DNA of 7,321 bases, from contig DBXP01000053.1 of the NCBI GenBank assembly GCA_002309575.1, forward strand, positions 6,761-14,081, in the 5' to 3' direction. Both the position numbers and the translations under genes were made by a program. This stretch comes from a bacterium UBP6_UBA1209 (lineage in GTDB: Bacteria > UBP6 > UBA1177). This document shows, in pieces, positions 5,882 to 7,321 of this stretch. How positions within the stretch are numbered: the first letter of the stretch is position 1; every line of letters starts with the position of its first letter. The notes under the pieces were generated by a model. That model saw only the letters and a list, made by a program, of their open reading frames with translations, was not told the origin of the DNA and did not search any database.

Positions 5882-7321
5882 ATGTTGGACTTTAATATTA
5901 TCACATTTCATCGATCAATAAACTTCGGTGCAGTTCTTCAGGCGTATGCTCTGCAGGAATTTATAAAAAAACAGAACTATAGCGCGGGACTATATGATTA
6001 TAAACTGAGAACAATTGCACCAGATATGACTTTAAGATCAAAAATACAAAGATTATTGGCAATATTCTTCAGTGATAAAAAAGCAGAGTCAAGACAAGCC
6101 CAAAAATATGACAAGTTTCGGGAAAAATATCTTAATCTAAATCTACAAACCGACAGCAGAGTTTTTATTACAGGAAGCGATCAGGTATGGTATTTAAATA
6201 ATAACATGGATTCTATGTTCTTTCTTCAATTTCTGGATGATTCTGTTTATAAAATTTCCTATGCCGCAAGTATGCCAAAAACAGATGTTCCGAATGAGAA
6301 AAAGGATATCGTTGAGGAGTATTTGAAGACATTCGATGAAATATCAGTTAGAGAAGAAGGCATAAAAGAGAATTTAGAGCCGCTTTGTAATAGAGATATA
6401 TCTGTAAATGCCGATCCGACGCTTTTGCACGATAAAACTTTTTATTGTGACATCGCTACCCCTCCGATAAAAGATTTGCCAGAAAAATATATTCTCGCGT
6501 ATATCCTTCATATTCCAAAGAACGGAAACAAGCTGATAAGCTGGTTGCGTAAAGAAACCGGGTTGCCAGTTGTTTTGTTGGACACATCCTCCAATGCGGG
6601 AATTATTATTAAAAACAACATAATCATTCGAGATGCCGGACCGAGGGAATTTGTTTATCTTTTCAAGAATGCAGAATGTGTTGTAACAACATCTTTTCAT
6701 GGAACCTGCTTCTCTCTGATTTTTGAAAAGGAATTCTATTCCATTGTAAATCCTGCTTTGCCGAGCCGTATATCAAACCTTCTAAACAAATTCGGGATTC
6801 AGCCGATAAACGAATCAGACAGGCAATTCACAAGAAGAAATAGTATCGATTGGGATCATGTGAGAGAAATTCTTGCACAGGAAAAACAATACAGCGAGCA
6901 GTATATTCGCAATGCTTTCGAAAAGGCAAAAAGCAAAAAAGCGGTCAAACCAACCGGAACTGTAGCTTTGATGAATGATAAATGCACCGGTTGTGCCGCT
7001 TGTGAGGAAGTATGTCCGACAAAGACAATATCCATGGTGTTGAATTCAAAAGGGTTTTATGAACCTTTTGTAGATAGAACCAAATGTGTTAACTGCAGTA
7101 AATGCATTCAGTCATGTCCACTAAATACAAAGCAGGTCGTCTGGCCGAAGAAAGCCTTTTACGGCTGGAATTTATCCCCCGATGTGCTGTTCAAAAGCTC
7201 ATCTGGAGGAGCTTTTTATTCCATAGCCCAAACAGTCCTGCAAAAATCAGGCGTTGTTTTCGGAGCGGCTTATTCTGAAGATTGGCAAAATGTCATCTTT
7301 GAATGCACAGATGATGTTGCA
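5882..7321 (+). CDS. Polysaccharide pyruvyl transferase - 4Fe-4S ferredoxin - FrhB-like fusion (3' end cut by window)
   Basis: An open frame of 480 codons with no stop before the right edge. Residues 1 to about 345 form a polysaccharide pyruvyl transferase domain: IITFHRSINFGAVLQAYALQ (6-25), ITGSDQVWYL (96-105), ISYAAS (125-130), ISVREEG (154-160), NADPTLL (176-182) and VVTTSFHGTCFSLIF (267-281, H273). Known members transfer pyruvate from PEP to sugars as a ketal. Residues 366-413 are a bacterial-type ferredoxin module with two CxxCxxCxxxCP sets (C368, C371, C374, C378; C402, C405, C408, C412), enough for two 4Fe-4S clusters. From about residue 426, FYGWN followed by SSSGGAFYSIAQTVL (439-453) and VVFGAAY (458-464) matches the N-terminus of coenzyme F420 hydrogenase/dehydrogenase beta-subunit (FrhB) proteins, which bind flavin. 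The rest lies outside the window. The two halves usually occur as neighbouring separate genes in polysaccharide loci. It begins 27 bases after the opine dehydrogenase stop, so it is probably in the same operon. Its AT content is the highest in the window. Confidence 0.9.
   Translation, partial: MLDFNIITFHRSINFGAVLQAYALQEFIKKQNYSAGLYDYKLRTIAPDMTLRSKIQRLLAIFFSDKKAESRQAQKYDKFREKYLNLNLQTDSRVFITGSDQVWYLNNNMDSMFFLQFLDDSVYKISYAASMPKTDVPNEKKDIVEEYLKTFDEISVREEGIKENLEPLCNRDISVNADPTLLHDKTFYCDIATPPIKDLPEKYILAYILHIPKNGNKLISWLRKETGLPVVLLDTSSNAGIIIKNNIIIRDAGPREFVYLFKNAECVVTTSFHGTCFSLIFEKEFYSIVNPALPSRISNLLNKFGIQPINESDRQFTRRNSIDWDHVREILAQEKQYSEQYIRNAFEKAKSKKAVKPTGTVALMNDKCTGCAACEEVCPTKTISMVLNSKGFYEPFVDRTKCVNCSKCIQSCPLNTKQVVWPKKAFYGWNLSPDVLFKSSSGGAFYSIAQTVLQKSGVVFGAAYSEDWQNVIFECTDDVA

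Overview
The window is part of a bacterial surface-polysaccharide (capsule, O-antigen or exopolysaccharide) biosynthesis locus. It has two divergent gene sets separated by a 198-base promoter region (2766-2963). The organism cannot be named from this sequence. Well-placed Shine-Dalgarno sites and a good sigma70-type promoter indicate a bacterium. The ferredoxin/FrhB-like redox domain at the right end hints at an anaerobe, but this is inference.

Left half, minus strand (1-2765): the three genes capE, capF and capG lie head to tail with almost no spacing. This is the complete order of the UDP-N-acetyl-L-fucosamine (UDP-L-FucNAc) pathway from UDP-GlcNAc. CapE does 4,6-dehydration and 5-epimerisation, CapF does 3-epimerisation and 4-reduction, and CapG does 2-epimerisation. 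capG is cut by the window edge after 175 codons. A TTGACA-18-TAAAAT promoter lies just upstream of capE.

Right half, plus strand (2964-7321): three tightly linked genes form a second operon. The first (604 aa) fuses a LicC-like nucleotidyltransferase to a HisC/CobD-like fold-type I PLP enzyme. The second (359 aa, GTG start overlapping the previous stop by 4 bases) is an octopine/nopaline-type opine dehydrogenase. The third (at least 480 aa, running off the right edge) fuses a polysaccharide pyruvyl transferase domain, a two-cluster 4Fe-4S ferredoxin and the start of an FrhB-like domain.

The left module is a well-understood sugar-nucleotide pathway. The right module looks like an uncharacterised decoration pathway. 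A plausible reading is that the PLP domain makes a small (phospho)amine, the N-terminal domain activates it with CTP, and the opine dehydrogenase condenses an amine with a 2-oxo acid. The pyruvyl transferase/FrhB fusion would then act on the glycan. The individual family assignments are well supported; the joint pathway is a hypothesis. Base composition falls sharply from left to right, which fits a conserved module next to a more recently acquired or variable one.
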